From Brevundimonas vancanneytii (GTDB taxonomy: Bacteria; Pseudomonadota; Alphaproteobacteria; Caulobacterales; Caulobacteraceae): a stretch of DNA of 5,564 nt. Shown here in pieces: positions 1 to 5,434 of this stretch; within the stretch, counting starts at the first letter, position 1; each line of letters opens with the position of its first letter. The position numbers and the translations under genes are program-made. The stretch lies in assembly GCA_945874855.1 (NCBI GenBank), contig CAMCIP010000156.1, forward strand, positions 1-5,564. Reading direction: 5' to 3'. The notes under the pieces were generated by a model. The model saw nothing but the letters and a program-made list of their open reading frames with translations. It did no database searches and was not told the origin of the DNA.

Positions 1-1
1 G

Positions 2-1303
2 GAGACGGAGCGGGCCATCCGGGCCGCCGCCGACGCCTTTCCCGACTGGTCGCAGTCCGACCCGCACCGGCGGGCGCAGATCCTGCGCGACTGGGCCGCC
101 CTGGTGGACGAGAACACCGATGGGCTGGCCGCCCTGATGGCGCTGGAAAACGGCAAGCCGTTCGCCGAGGCGCGGGGCGAGGTCGCCTATGCCAACGGCT
201 TTCTGAAATGGTTCGCCGGCGAGGCCGAACGGCTGATCGGCGAGACCCAGGACAGCCCGCTGGGCCATCTGATCCTGACCTTCCGCCAGGCGGTGGGCCC
301 CTGTGCCCTGATCACGCCGTGGAACTTCCCCGCCGCCATGCTGACGCGCAAGCTGGGGCCGGCCTTCGCCGCCGGCTGCACGGCGGTGGTCAAGCCGGCG
401 TCCCAGACCCCGTTCACGGCCATCGCCCTGGCCGAACTGGCGGATCGCGCCGGCCTGCCCGGGGGCGTGCTCAGCGTGGTGACCGGCGACGCGGCGACGG
501 TCGGCGGCGTGCTGACCGCCTCGCCCCTGATCCGCAAACTGTCCTTCACCGGCTCCACCCCGATCGGCCGCCTGCTGGCCGGGCAGTGCGCCCCGACCTT
601 GAAGCGGGTGTCGATGGAGCTGGGCGGCGCCGCCCCCCTGATCGTCTTCGCCGACGCCGATCTGGACCTGGCCGCCGAGGAGACCGTCAAGGGCAAGTTC
701 CGCAATGCCGGCCAGACCTGCGTCTGCCCCAACCGGGTCTATGTCGAGGCCCCGGTGGCCGAGGCCTATGCCGCGAAACTGGCCGAACGGGTCGCGGCGC
801 TGAAGGTCGGCGGAGCCTTCGAGGACGGCGTCAAGGTCGGGCCCCTGATCGAGGACCGGGCGCTGGGCAAGGTCGAGGCCCATCTGGCGGCGCTGAAGGC
901 GGACGGTGCGCGGGTCCTGACCGGCGGCGGGCGGCATGCTCTGGGCGGTCGCTTCTTCGAGCCGACGGTGACCCTGGGCGGTGACGACCGGCTGTTCCGC
1001 GAGGAGGAGACCTTCGGCCCCCTGGTCCCCGTCTTCTCCTTCGGGAGTGAGGACGAGGTGGTGGCAAAGGCCAATGACAGCCCCTTCGGCCTGGCCTCCT
1101 ATCTGTTCACACGCGATCTGGACCGGGCGATGCGGATTTCCCGGCGCATCGAGGCGGGCATGTGCGGGGTCAACACCGGCCTGATGTCCACGCCCATCGC
1201 CCCGTTCGGCGGGGTCAAGCAGTCGGGCTACGGCCGCGAAGGCTCGATCCATGGCATCGACGAATATCTGGACGTCAAGGCGGTGACGTTGGCCTTGAAG
1301 TAG
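2..1303 (+). CDS. gabD: NAD(P)-dependent succinate-semialdehyde dehydrogenase, 5'-truncated by window edge
   Basis: It oxidises succinate semialdehyde to succinate with NAD(P)+, the last step of GABA-type degradation into the TCA cycle, in the cytosol. The frame is open from base 2 and 433 residues are visible. E. coli GabD has 482, so roughly 50 N-terminal residues lie outside the window; the GTG at 104 is internal. Aldehyde dehydrogenase landmarks, numbered on the visible peptide: WNFP 107-110, KPASQTP 131-137 (cofactor lysine), FTGST 182-186 (NAD fold), general-base Glu206 in MELGG (codon 617-619), catalytic Cys240 in NAGQTC (codon 719-721), EETFGP, and the C-terminal run APFGGVKQSGYGREGS. 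The stretch NAGQTCVCPNR and the ending INTG-like VNTG, GREGS, GI-EYL match GabD closely rather than generic ALDHs. The second Cys two residues after the catalytic one is also present. Glutarate-semialdehyde dehydrogenase (DavD) is a near relative and cannot be excluded. The TAG stop lies 3 bp from the stop of the convergent gene. Confidence 0.93.
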   Translation, partial: ETERAIRAAADAFPDWSQSDPHRRAQILRDWAALVDENTDGLAALMALENGKPFAEARGEVAYANGFLKWFAGEAERLIGETQDSPLGHLILTFRQAVGPCALITPWNFPAAMLTRKLGPAFAAGCTAVVKPASQTPFTAIALAELADRAGLPGGVLSVVTGDAATVGGVLTASPLIRKLSFTGSTPIGRLLAGQCAPTLKRVSMELGGAAPLIVFADADLDLAAEETVKGKFRNAGQTCVCPNRVYVEAPVAEAYAAKLAERVAALKVGGAFEDGVKVGPLIEDRALGKVEAHLAALKADGARVLTGGGRHALGGRFFEPTVTLGGDDRLFREEETFGPLVPVFSFGSEDEVVAKANDSPFGLASYLFTRDLDRAMRISRRIEAGMCGVNTGLMSTPIAPFGGVKQSGYGREGSIHGIDEYLDVKAVTLALK

Positions 1304-1306
1304 GGG

Positions 1307-1735
1307 TCAGACCTTGGCGAGGTCGGCGATGAAGGCCTGGACCTCGTCGTGCATCAGGTCGTTACCGTCCCACCAGAACCGGGCGAGAGCGAGGTGATTG
1401 AGCCTGACCCATTCGATGACCAGGGGGGCAAGGCGTGCGAAGTCGCGGTCATCAAATTCACCTGACTTGGCCACGACGCGAGGCTCCGAAGCGATGGCCA
1501 CCGAGAAGCTGGGCTGCCCTCGGCCCTTATTGACGAAGCATTTCACACGGGGGCCATGCCTGCCCATTACCGTCGTGATCGTCACGACCCCGGCGATCCC
1601 TGTCTGCGCCTCGCCGAGGTTGGCCATGTCGAACACGTCCTCATCGTCGAGCGCGCCAATCTCCTCGTCGAGCGTCGGCTCACGGTCGATCCAGATGGCG
1701 GGGATTTCGGAGAGGCCCATGAGGCGATGATCCAC
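1307..1735 (-). CDS. Uncharacterised acidic protein, 137-142 aa, compositionally distinct
   Basis: I do not recognise this family. The GTG start at 1735 gives 142 residues; an in-frame ATG at 1720 gives 137. Neither has a clear SD. The N-terminal third is very acidic (PTLDEEIGALDDEDVFD, about residues 20-36). A mostly beta-like hydrophobic stretch follows (GIAGVVTITTVMG, then VKCFVNKGRGQPSFSVAIA). The C-terminus is helical-looking with a tryptophan-rich patch (VIEWVRLNHLALARFWWDGND). There is no signal peptide or membrane segment. Codon usage supports a real gene (mostly G/C in third positions, frame uninterrupted), but GC is about 63% (266 of 420 bases counted over 1321-1740), and leucine is encoded by CTC in 9 of 12 cases with only 2 CTG, whereas ald uses CTG almost exclusively. 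It starts 16 bp after the Lrp-type gene on the same strand, so it could be co-transcribed with it. Function is unknown; a horizontally acquired cargo gene is possible. Confidence 0.75.
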   Translation of the reverse strand: MDHRLMGLSEIPAIWIDREPTLDEEIGALDDEDVFDMANLGEAQTGIAGVVTITTVMGRHGPRVKCFVNKGRGQPSFSVAIASEPRVVAKSGEFDDRDFARLAPLVIEWVRLNHLALARFWWDGNDLMHDEVQAFIADLAKV

Positions 1736-1751
1736 GCAACGCGGAGTTGAG

Positions 1752-2228
1752 TCAAACCGGCAGCGCGCCCCGCTTTACCACGGTCCGCATGGCCACGCTG
1801 GACGAGACCCGGGTCACACCCGGAATCCGGGTCAGCTCGCGCGCATGGACCCGCTCCAGATCGTCGACGTCGCGCACCACCAGACGCAGCAGATAGTCGG
1901 ACGAGCCGGTCATCAGATAGCATTCCACCACCTCCGGCACGGTGGCGATGGCGGTCTCGAAGGCGGTCAGGGCGCTCTCGGCCTGGCTGGACAGGGTGAC
2001 CGTCACAAAGACGCTGATCGGCAGGCCGACGGCCCTTTCGTTGATGATGGCGGCATAGCGGCTGATCACCTCCGCCGCCTCCAGCGCCCTCAGGCGGCGC
2101 AGGCAGGCGCTTTCCGACAGATTGACCGTCCGGGCCAGGTCGGCGTTGGTCATGCGGCCGTCGCCCTGGAGGGCGCGGATCATCTTGCGGTCGACATCGT
2201 CCAGGGCGACGGCGGAAACGGTCTTCAT
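1752..2228 (-). CDS. Lrp/AsnC-family transcriptional regulator, probable regulator of ald (AldR-like)
   Basis: DNA-binding regulator of the Lrp/AsnC (feast/famine) family, usually dimeric to octameric and responsive to an amino acid. From the start chosen here it has 158 residues, typical for the family. The N-terminal winged helix-turn-helix covers about residues 10-60 (LDDVDRKMIRALQGDGRMTN, then LARTVNLSESACLRRLRALE). A hinge follows, then a C-terminal RAM ligand-binding domain with the characteristic TGSSDYLLRLVV at about 107-118. I chose ATG 2228 because GAAGGA sits 8 nt upstream of it. The ATG at 2237, adding three residues, has that same purine run abutting it, which is too close. It is divergent from ald with 145 bp between starts. 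Divergent Lrp/AsnC genes control alanine dehydrogenase in Rhizobium and Mycobacterium (AldR), so regulation of ald in response to alanine is a strong inference, but only from position. Its own control region holds a perfect inverted repeat overlapping its SD, which fits autoregulation. Confidence 0.92.
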   Translation of the reverse strand: MKTVSAVALDDVDRKMIRALQGDGRMTNADLARTVNLSESACLRRLRALEAAEVISRYAAIINERAVGLPISVFVTVTLSSQAESALTAFETAIATVPEVVECYLMTGSSDYLLRLVVRDVDDLERVHARELTRIPGVTRVSSSVAMRTVVKRGALPV

Positions 2229-2236
2229 TCGGCTCA

Positions 2237-2242
2237 TCCTTC
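2237..2242 (-). promoter_or_regulatory. Ribosome-binding site of the Lrp/AsnC gene, deciding its start
   Basis: Read on the minus strand, GAAGGA is followed by 8 nt and then ATG 2228. The more upstream ATG at 2237 begins inside this purine run and so has no usable spacing. Four of the six bases lie in one arm of the inverted repeat 2239-2257, so an mRNA hairpin would partly mask the site. Confidence 0.55.
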
Positions 2243-2257
2243 GCAGAAGCTGCGAAG
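2239..2257. promoter_or_regulatory. Perfect 8-bp inverted repeat, candidate Lrp/AsnC operator or SD-masking hairpin
   Basis: The sequence CTTCGCAGAAGCTGCGAAG has two perfect 8-bp arms (2239-2246 and 2250-2257) around a 3-nt centre. It lies in the divergent region between the Lrp/AsnC gene and ald, just upstream of the regulator's start. Lrp/AsnC proteins bind imperfect palindromes of about 13-17 bp, so the size and placement suit an operator. In the minus-strand transcript the same bases form an 8-bp stem that includes most of the GAAGGA ribosome-binding site, so translational control is an alternative. Which role applies is not decided by the sequence. Confidence 0.45.
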
Positions 2258-2306
2258 ATGCCCCACCTCAGCGCCGAAAAGAACAGGAACCTGCGATCGG
2301 CCCCTC

Positions 2307-2314
2307 GCTAGATT
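2307..2314 (+). promoter_or_regulatory. Candidate -10 element of the ald promoter
   Basis: GCTAGATT matches 7 of 8 positions of the Caulobacter housekeeping -10 consensus GCTANAWC and lies 59 bp before the ald ATG. I see no good TTGACGS-like -35 at the usual 10-14 bp upstream; the region there instead carries CTGCGA (2291-2296), a second copy of the half-site in the inverted repeat at 2239-2257. A weak -35 overlapped by a regulator half-site would fit an activator- or repressor-controlled promoter, but this is inference. Confidence 0.35.
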
Positions 2315-2361
2315 GTGCGCCGACCCGAGGCGGCCGCCAGAGCCGCCCGATCCCCACAGAC

Positions 2362-2366
2362 GAGGA
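2362..2366 (+). promoter_or_regulatory. Ribosome-binding site of ald
   Basis: GAGGA followed by 7 nt and ATG 2374. It is the clearest SD in the window and fixes the ald start. The open frame continues upstream to 2122, but that part runs antisense through the regulator gene and is not coding. Confidence 0.7.
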
Positions 2367-2373
2367 AAACCAG

Positions 2374-3486
2374 ATGCGCGTCGGCGTCCCCAAGGAAATC
2401 AAGAAGAACGAACACCGCATTGGCCTGACCCCCACGGCGGTGCGCGAATATGTGGCCCACGGCCATACGGTGACGGTCCAGGCCGGCGCGGGCCTCGGCG
2501 CCGGCTTTTCGGACGTCGACTACAAGAAGGCGGGCGCCAGGCTGGCCACCACCGCCCGCGAGATCTTCGACGGCGCGGACATGATCGTGAAGGTCAAGGA
2601 GCCGCAGAAGGTCGAGTGGGAGATGCTGCGCCCCGACCAGATCCTGTTTACCTATCTGCACCTCGCGCCCGATCCGGAGCAGACGAAGGGGCTGATGGCC
2701 TCGGGCTGCGCGGCTGTGGCCTATGAGACCGTCACCGATGTGCGCGGCGGCCTGCCGCTGCTGGCGCCGATGTCCGAGGTCGCGGGCCGGATCGCGGTCT
2801 TCTCGGCGGCCGAGACCCTGCTGAAGCACAATGGCGGCATGGGCCTGCTGTTCTGCGGCGTGCCGGGCGTGGCCCCGGCGCGGGTGCTGGTGCTGGGCGG
2901 CGGCGTGGTGGGCCTGAACTCGGCCCGCATGGCCATGGGCCTGGGCGCCGAGGTGGTGGTGCTGGAGCGCTCCATCCCGCGCATGGCCTATATCGACGAG
3001 GTGACCAACGGCCGGGTCATCACCCGCTATTCCTCGATCGGCGCGATCGAGGAGGAGATGGTCAAGGCCGACGTCATCATCGGCGCCGTGCTGGTGCCGG
3101 GGGCCGAGGCCCCCAAGCTGATCAAGCGCGAGCACCTGAAGCAGATGAAGCCCGGCTCGGTGCTGGTCGACGTCGCCATCGACCAGGGCGGCTGTTTCGA
3201 GACGTCCAAGGCCACCACCCACGAGGACCCGACCTATGTCGTCGACGGCGTGGTCCACTATTGCGTGGCCAACATGCCCGGCGCCGCGCCGCGTACCAGC
3301 TCCGAGGCCCTGAACAACGCCACCCTGCCCTTCGGCCTGGCCCTGGCCGACCACGGTCTGGACGCGCTGAAGACCAATCCGCACCTGGCGCGCGGTCTGA
3401 ATGTGCTGAAGGGCGAGATCACCTATCCGGCGGTGGCCGAGGCGCTGGGCCTGGCGTGGAGCGACCCCTACGGCGTGTGGGGGTGA
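2374..3486 (+). CDS. ald: Alanine dehydrogenase (NAD-dependent)
   Basis: It catalyses reversible oxidative deamination of L-alanine to pyruvate and ammonia with NAD+, allowing alanine use as carbon and nitrogen source or ammonia assimilation. It is a cytosolic enzyme, homohexameric in studied members. At 370 residues it is full length (M. tuberculosis Ald has 371). The N-terminus MRVGVPKEIKKNEHRI is diagnostic. Active-site residues fall at the family's usual numbers: Arg15 and Lys75 (pyruvate binding), His96 and Asp270 (catalysis). The Rossmann motif GGGVVG is at 175-180, and the conserved NAD-domain segments RYSS (218-221), VLVPGA (239-244), DQGGCFE (270-276) and CVANMPG (297-303) are present. 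The residue ending the second NAD-binding strand is Glu198 where M. tuberculosis Ald has Asp; both are acidic, consistent with NAD over NADP. The start is set by GAGGA 7 nt upstream. Expression is probably controlled by the divergent Lrp/AsnC protein. A bulged hairpin begins at its stop codon. Confidence 0.97.
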   Translation: MRVGVPKEIKKNEHRIGLTPTAVREYVAHGHTVTVQAGAGLGAGFSDVDYKKAGARLATTAREIFDGADMIVKVKEPQKVEWEMLRPDQILFTYLHLAPDPEQTKGLMASGCAAVAYETVTDVRGGLPLLAPMSEVAGRIAVFSAAETLLKHNGGMGLLFCGVPGVAPARVLVLGGGVVGLNSARMAMGLGAEVVVLERSIPRMAYIDEVTNGRVITRYSSIGAIEEEMVKADVIIGAVLVPGAEAPKLIKREHLKQMKPGSVLVDVAIDQGGCFETSKATTHEDPTYVVDGVVHYCVANMPGAAPRTSSEALNNATLPFGLALADHGLDALKTNPHLARGLNVLKGEITYPAVAEALGLAWSDPYGVWG

Positions 3487-3527
3487 CGGCAGGGGTCTCT
3501 CGCCCGAGGGGGAGGGAGACGCCGTCA
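3484..3527 (+). terminator. Bulged hairpin starting at the ald stop codon, possible terminator
   Basis: TGACGGC (3484-3490) pairs perfectly with GCCGTCA (3521-3527), and inside it GTCTC (3495-3499) pairs with GAGAC (3516-3520), leaving a 4-nt bulge AGGG on one side and a purine-rich loop. That is 12 bp of GC-rich stem. No T-run follows, so an intrinsic terminator is not proven. It could instead stabilise the 3' end of the ald mRNA or be a degenerate intergenic repeat. Confidence 0.35.
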
Positions 3528-3554
3528 GCGCCTACACCTCGCCGTCCTTCTGCG

Positions 3555-3566
3555 GCATAAGCCCGG
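3555..3566 (+). repeat. 12-bp motif GCATAAGCCCGG, copy 1, just upstream of obgE
   Basis: This 12-mer ends 1 bp before the obgE ATG and recurs exactly at 4655-4666 in the short gap before nadD. It contains CATAAG, a 4/6 match to TATAAT. If it is a -10 element, transcription would begin at or next to the A of the obgE start codon, giving a leaderless mRNA; obgE has no SD. A 12-bp repeat somewhere in a 5.5-kb GC-rich window is not rare by chance, so only the location makes it notable. Confidence 0.35.
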
Positions 3567-3567
3567 C

Positions 3568-4629
3568 ATGAAGTTTCTCGACCAGGCCAAGATCTACATC
3601 CGCTCGGGCAACGGCGGGGCGGGCGCCGTGTCGTTCCGGCGCGAGAAATTCATCCCCAATGGCGGGCCCGACGGCGGCGACGGCGGCAATGGCGGCAACG
3701 TCTGGATCGTCGCCATGGAGGGTCTGAACACCCTGATCGACTTTCGCTACCAGCAGCATTTCCGTGCCCAGACCGGCGTCCATGGCATGGGCCGGCAGAT
3801 GCACGGGGCCAAGGGCGAGGACGTGATCCTGAAAGTCCCGGTCGGCACCCAGGTGCTGGACGAGGACAAGGAGACGGTGCTGCTGGACATGGATGTGGCC
3901 GGCAAGACCGAGATGCTGCTCAAGGGCGGCAACGGCGGCTGGGGCAATGTCCGCTTCAAGGGCCCGTCCAACCAGGCCCCGGCCTATGCCAATCCTGGCC
4001 AGGAGGGCCAGGAGCGGGCCATCTGGCTGAGGCTGAAGCTGATCGCCGATGTCGGTCTGGCCGGCCTGCCCAATGCCGGCAAGTCGACCTTCCTGGCCGC
4101 GGCCTCGGCCGCGCGGCCCAAGATCGCCGACTATCCCTTCACCACCCTGACGCCCAATCTGGGCATGGTGGACCTGAGCCCGTCCGAGCGGTTCGTGATC
4201 GCCGACATCCCCGGCCTGATCGAAGGCGCGCATGAGGGCGCGGGGCTGGGCACGCGGTTCCTGGGGCACGTGGAACGCTCGGGCTGTCTGATCCATCTGG
4301 TCGACGGGACCCAGGACGACGTGGCCGGCGCCTGGCGCACCATCCGCCACGAGCTGGAGGCCTATGGCGAGGGGCTGGGCGAGAAGCCCGAGATCCTGGC
4401 CCTGAACAAGATCGACGCCCTGACGCCGGAGGCCCGCAGCGAAAAGGCGGCCGAGCTGAAGGCCGCCGCCGGGGTGGACCCCATGCTGGTCTCCGGCGTG
4501 TCCGGCGAGGGCGTGCCCGAACTGCTGCGCGCCGCCTGGCTGGTCGTGCGCCGCACCCGCGGCGAGATCGCCCCGGTCGAGAACGACGACGGCCCCGTGC
4601 AGGAGACGCCGGGCGGCTGGGCGCCCTAG
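3568..4629 (+). CDS. obgE: GTPase Obg/CgtA (50S ribosome assembly)
   Basis: Essential slow-turnover GTPase that binds the 50S subunit late in assembly and links GTP/ppGpp state to growth and cell-cycle progression; called CgtA in Caulobacter. It has 353 residues. The glycine-rich Obg fold covers about 1-159 (MKFLDQAKIYIRSGNGGAGA, the Gly-rich loop near 31-44, and KGGNGGWGN 119-127). The G domain follows: G1 GLPNAGKST 166-174, G2 with Thr192-Thr193 in PFTTLTPN, G3 DIPG 213-216, G4 NKID 280-283, G5 around SGVSGEG 309-315. All nucleotide-binding motifs are intact. The C-terminus is short, with a small acidic end, lacking the TGS domain of Bacillus Obg and the longer acidic tail of E. coli ObgE (390 residues), as in Caulobacter. 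ATG 3568 is secure by family alignment but has no SD; the CATAAG motif just before it suggests possible leaderless translation. Ald lies 81 bp upstream and nadD follows. Confidence 0.98.
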   Translation: MKFLDQAKIYIRSGNGGAGAVSFRREKFIPNGGPDGGDGGNGGNVWIVAMEGLNTLIDFRYQQHFRAQTGVHGMGRQMHGAKGEDVILKVPVGTQVLDEDKETVLLDMDVAGKTEMLLKGGNGGWGNVRFKGPSNQAPAYANPGQEGQERAIWLRLKLIADVGLAGLPNAGKSTFLAAASAARPKIADYPFTTLTPNLGMVDLSPSERFVIADIPGLIEGAHEGAGLGTRFLGHVERSGCLIHLVDGTQDDVAGAWRTIRHELEAYGEGLGEKPEILALNKIDALTPEARSEKAAELKAAAGVDPMLVSGVSGEGVPELLRAAWLVVRRTRGEIAPVENDDGPVQETPGGWAP

Positions 4630-4646
4630 GCCCCGCGTGTTAGGGC
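4623..4646 (+). terminator. Weak hairpin overlapping the obgE stop codon
   Basis: GCCCTA (4623-4628, running into the TAG stop) pairs with TAGGGC (4641-4646) across a 12-nt loop, followed by AGGTTTGAG with only three consecutive Ts. Six base pairs with a long loop is marginal, so this may be chance. Confidence 0.2.
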
Positions 4647-4654
4647 AGGTTTGA

Positions 4655-4666
4655 GCATAAGCCCGG
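4655..4666 (+). repeat. 12-bp motif GCATAAGCCCGG, copy 2, upstream of nadD
   Basis: Exact copy of 3555-3566. It lies between the obgE stop (4629) and the earliest nadD start (TTG 4676). As a -10 element it would place a transcription start about 8-10 nt before that TTG. I see no convincing -35 upstream of either copy. Confidence 0.35.
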
Positions 4667-4675
4667 ACGCGCCCC

Positions 4676-5362
4676 TTGAGCTTCTTTCACGCAGGCCCCG
4701 CGCCGCGCCGTTTCGGGCCCCGACCGGGGATCCTGCGCGATGGACTGGGCCTGGCGCCGGGGATGGCCGTGGGACTGTTCGGCGGGTCGTTCAACCCGGC
4801 CCATGACGGCCACGCCCATGTGGCGGAAACCGCCCTGCGGCGGCTGGGGCTGGACCGGGTGGTATGGCTGGTGTCGCCGCAGAACCCGCTGAAGTCCGCC
4901 GACCGGACCGCGCCCCTGGCCGACCGCATGGCCTCGGCCCGCGCCGTGGCCCGGGGGCCCGACATGATCGTGTCGGACTTCGAGACGCGCGCGCGGCTGG
5001 TCTGGACGGTGGACGTGCTGCGCGCGCTGAAGGCCCGCCATCCCGGCGTGCGGTTCGTCTGGCTGATGGGCTCGGACAATCTGGCCGGCTTCCACCGCTG
5101 GCGCGGCTGGACCGACGTCATGCGCCTGATGCCCATGGCGGTGGTGGCCCGGCCGGGCAGTCTGCTGGAAAGCCGCAGTGCGCCGGCCGCCCGACGCTTC
5201 GCCGCGGCCCGCGTGCCGTCGCGCTCCGCATCCCAGCTGGCCGACATGGCGGCCCCGGCCTGGACCTATCTGCGGGCGCCGCTGAACCCGCGCGCCTCGT
5301 CCGCCATTCGCGCCGCGGCGGGCGTTGATTCGGGCGGTCGTGACGGGGCGGCCCGTCCGTGA
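4676..5362 (+). CDS. nadD: Nicotinate-nucleotide adenylyltransferase
   Basis: It transfers AMP from ATP to nicotinate mononucleotide, making deamido-NAD, the penultimate step of NAD synthesis; cytosolic. Class motifs, numbered from TTG 4676: GGSFNPAHDGH 36-46 (nucleotidyltransferase GxF-x-P-x-H-x-GH), SPQNPLK 67-73 (nicotinate site of NadD), MGSDN 131-135, RWRGW 141-145, and the C-terminal SSAIR 208-212 in place of the usual SSTxIR. At 228 residues it is slightly longer than typical (about 190-220). The start is uncertain. TTG 4676 keeps the residues LAPGM before the first strand, similar to the EPGM seen there in rhizobial NadD. ATG 4763 (residue 30) would give 199 residues and begin almost directly in strand one. 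Neither has a good SD. It follows obgE by 46 bp and precedes rsfS, the conserved alphaproteobacterial order, but without the proBA genes often found between obg and nadD. Confidence 0.95.
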   Translation: MSFFHAGPAPRRFGPRPGILRDGLGLAPGMAVGLFGGSFNPAHDGHAHVAETALRRLGLDRVVWLVSPQNPLKSADRTAPLADRMASARAVARGPDMIVSDFETRARLVWTVDVLRALKARHPGVRFVWLMGSDNLAGFHRWRGWTDVMRLMPMAVVARPGSLLESRSAPAARRFAAARVPSRSASQLADMAAPAWTYLRAPLNPRASSAIRAAAGVDSGGRDGAARP

Positions 5363-5434
5363 TAGGCTCTCTGCCCAAGTCCATCTGACCGGAGTCCCCC
5401 GCTGTCCCCGTCTTCCGCGCCCCGCGCGCCCGCC

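Noticed and set aside
208..984. Second + strand frame (258 codons) inside gabD
   Set aside because: An Arg/Gly/Pro-rich out-of-frame translation of gabD; no independent start signal.
2329..2347. GGCGGC/GCCGCC hairpin in the ald leader, considered as riboswitch or attenuator
   Set aside because: Only 6 bp in a very GC-rich leader of about 50 nt, with no competing structure, no leader peptide and no T-run.
2122..2373. Longer alanine dehydrogenase starting upstream of 2374
   Set aside because: The frame is open, but this part overlaps the divergent regulator and the control region, and Ald proteins begin at MRVGVPKE; the SD at 2362-2366 confirms the start.
1845..2726. + strand frame crossing the regulator gene into ald
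   Set aside because: It runs antisense through the Lrp/AsnC gene and then out of frame through ald; composition is that of a shadow.
2308..3384. Long minus-strand open frame (358 codons) opposite ald
   Set aside because: The peptide is His/Gly/Arg/Gln-rich with no recognisable motif, as expected from the antisense of a GC-rich gene; ald on the other strand has every family motif.
3661..3705. Tandem GGCGGCGACGGCGGCAAT-like repeats considered as a repeat element
   Set aside because: They encode the conserved glycine-rich loop of the Obg fold and are explained by the protein.
3532..4350. Minus-strand open frame (272 codons) opposite obgE
   Set aside because: Low-complexity antisense shadow; obgE on the + strand is unambiguous.
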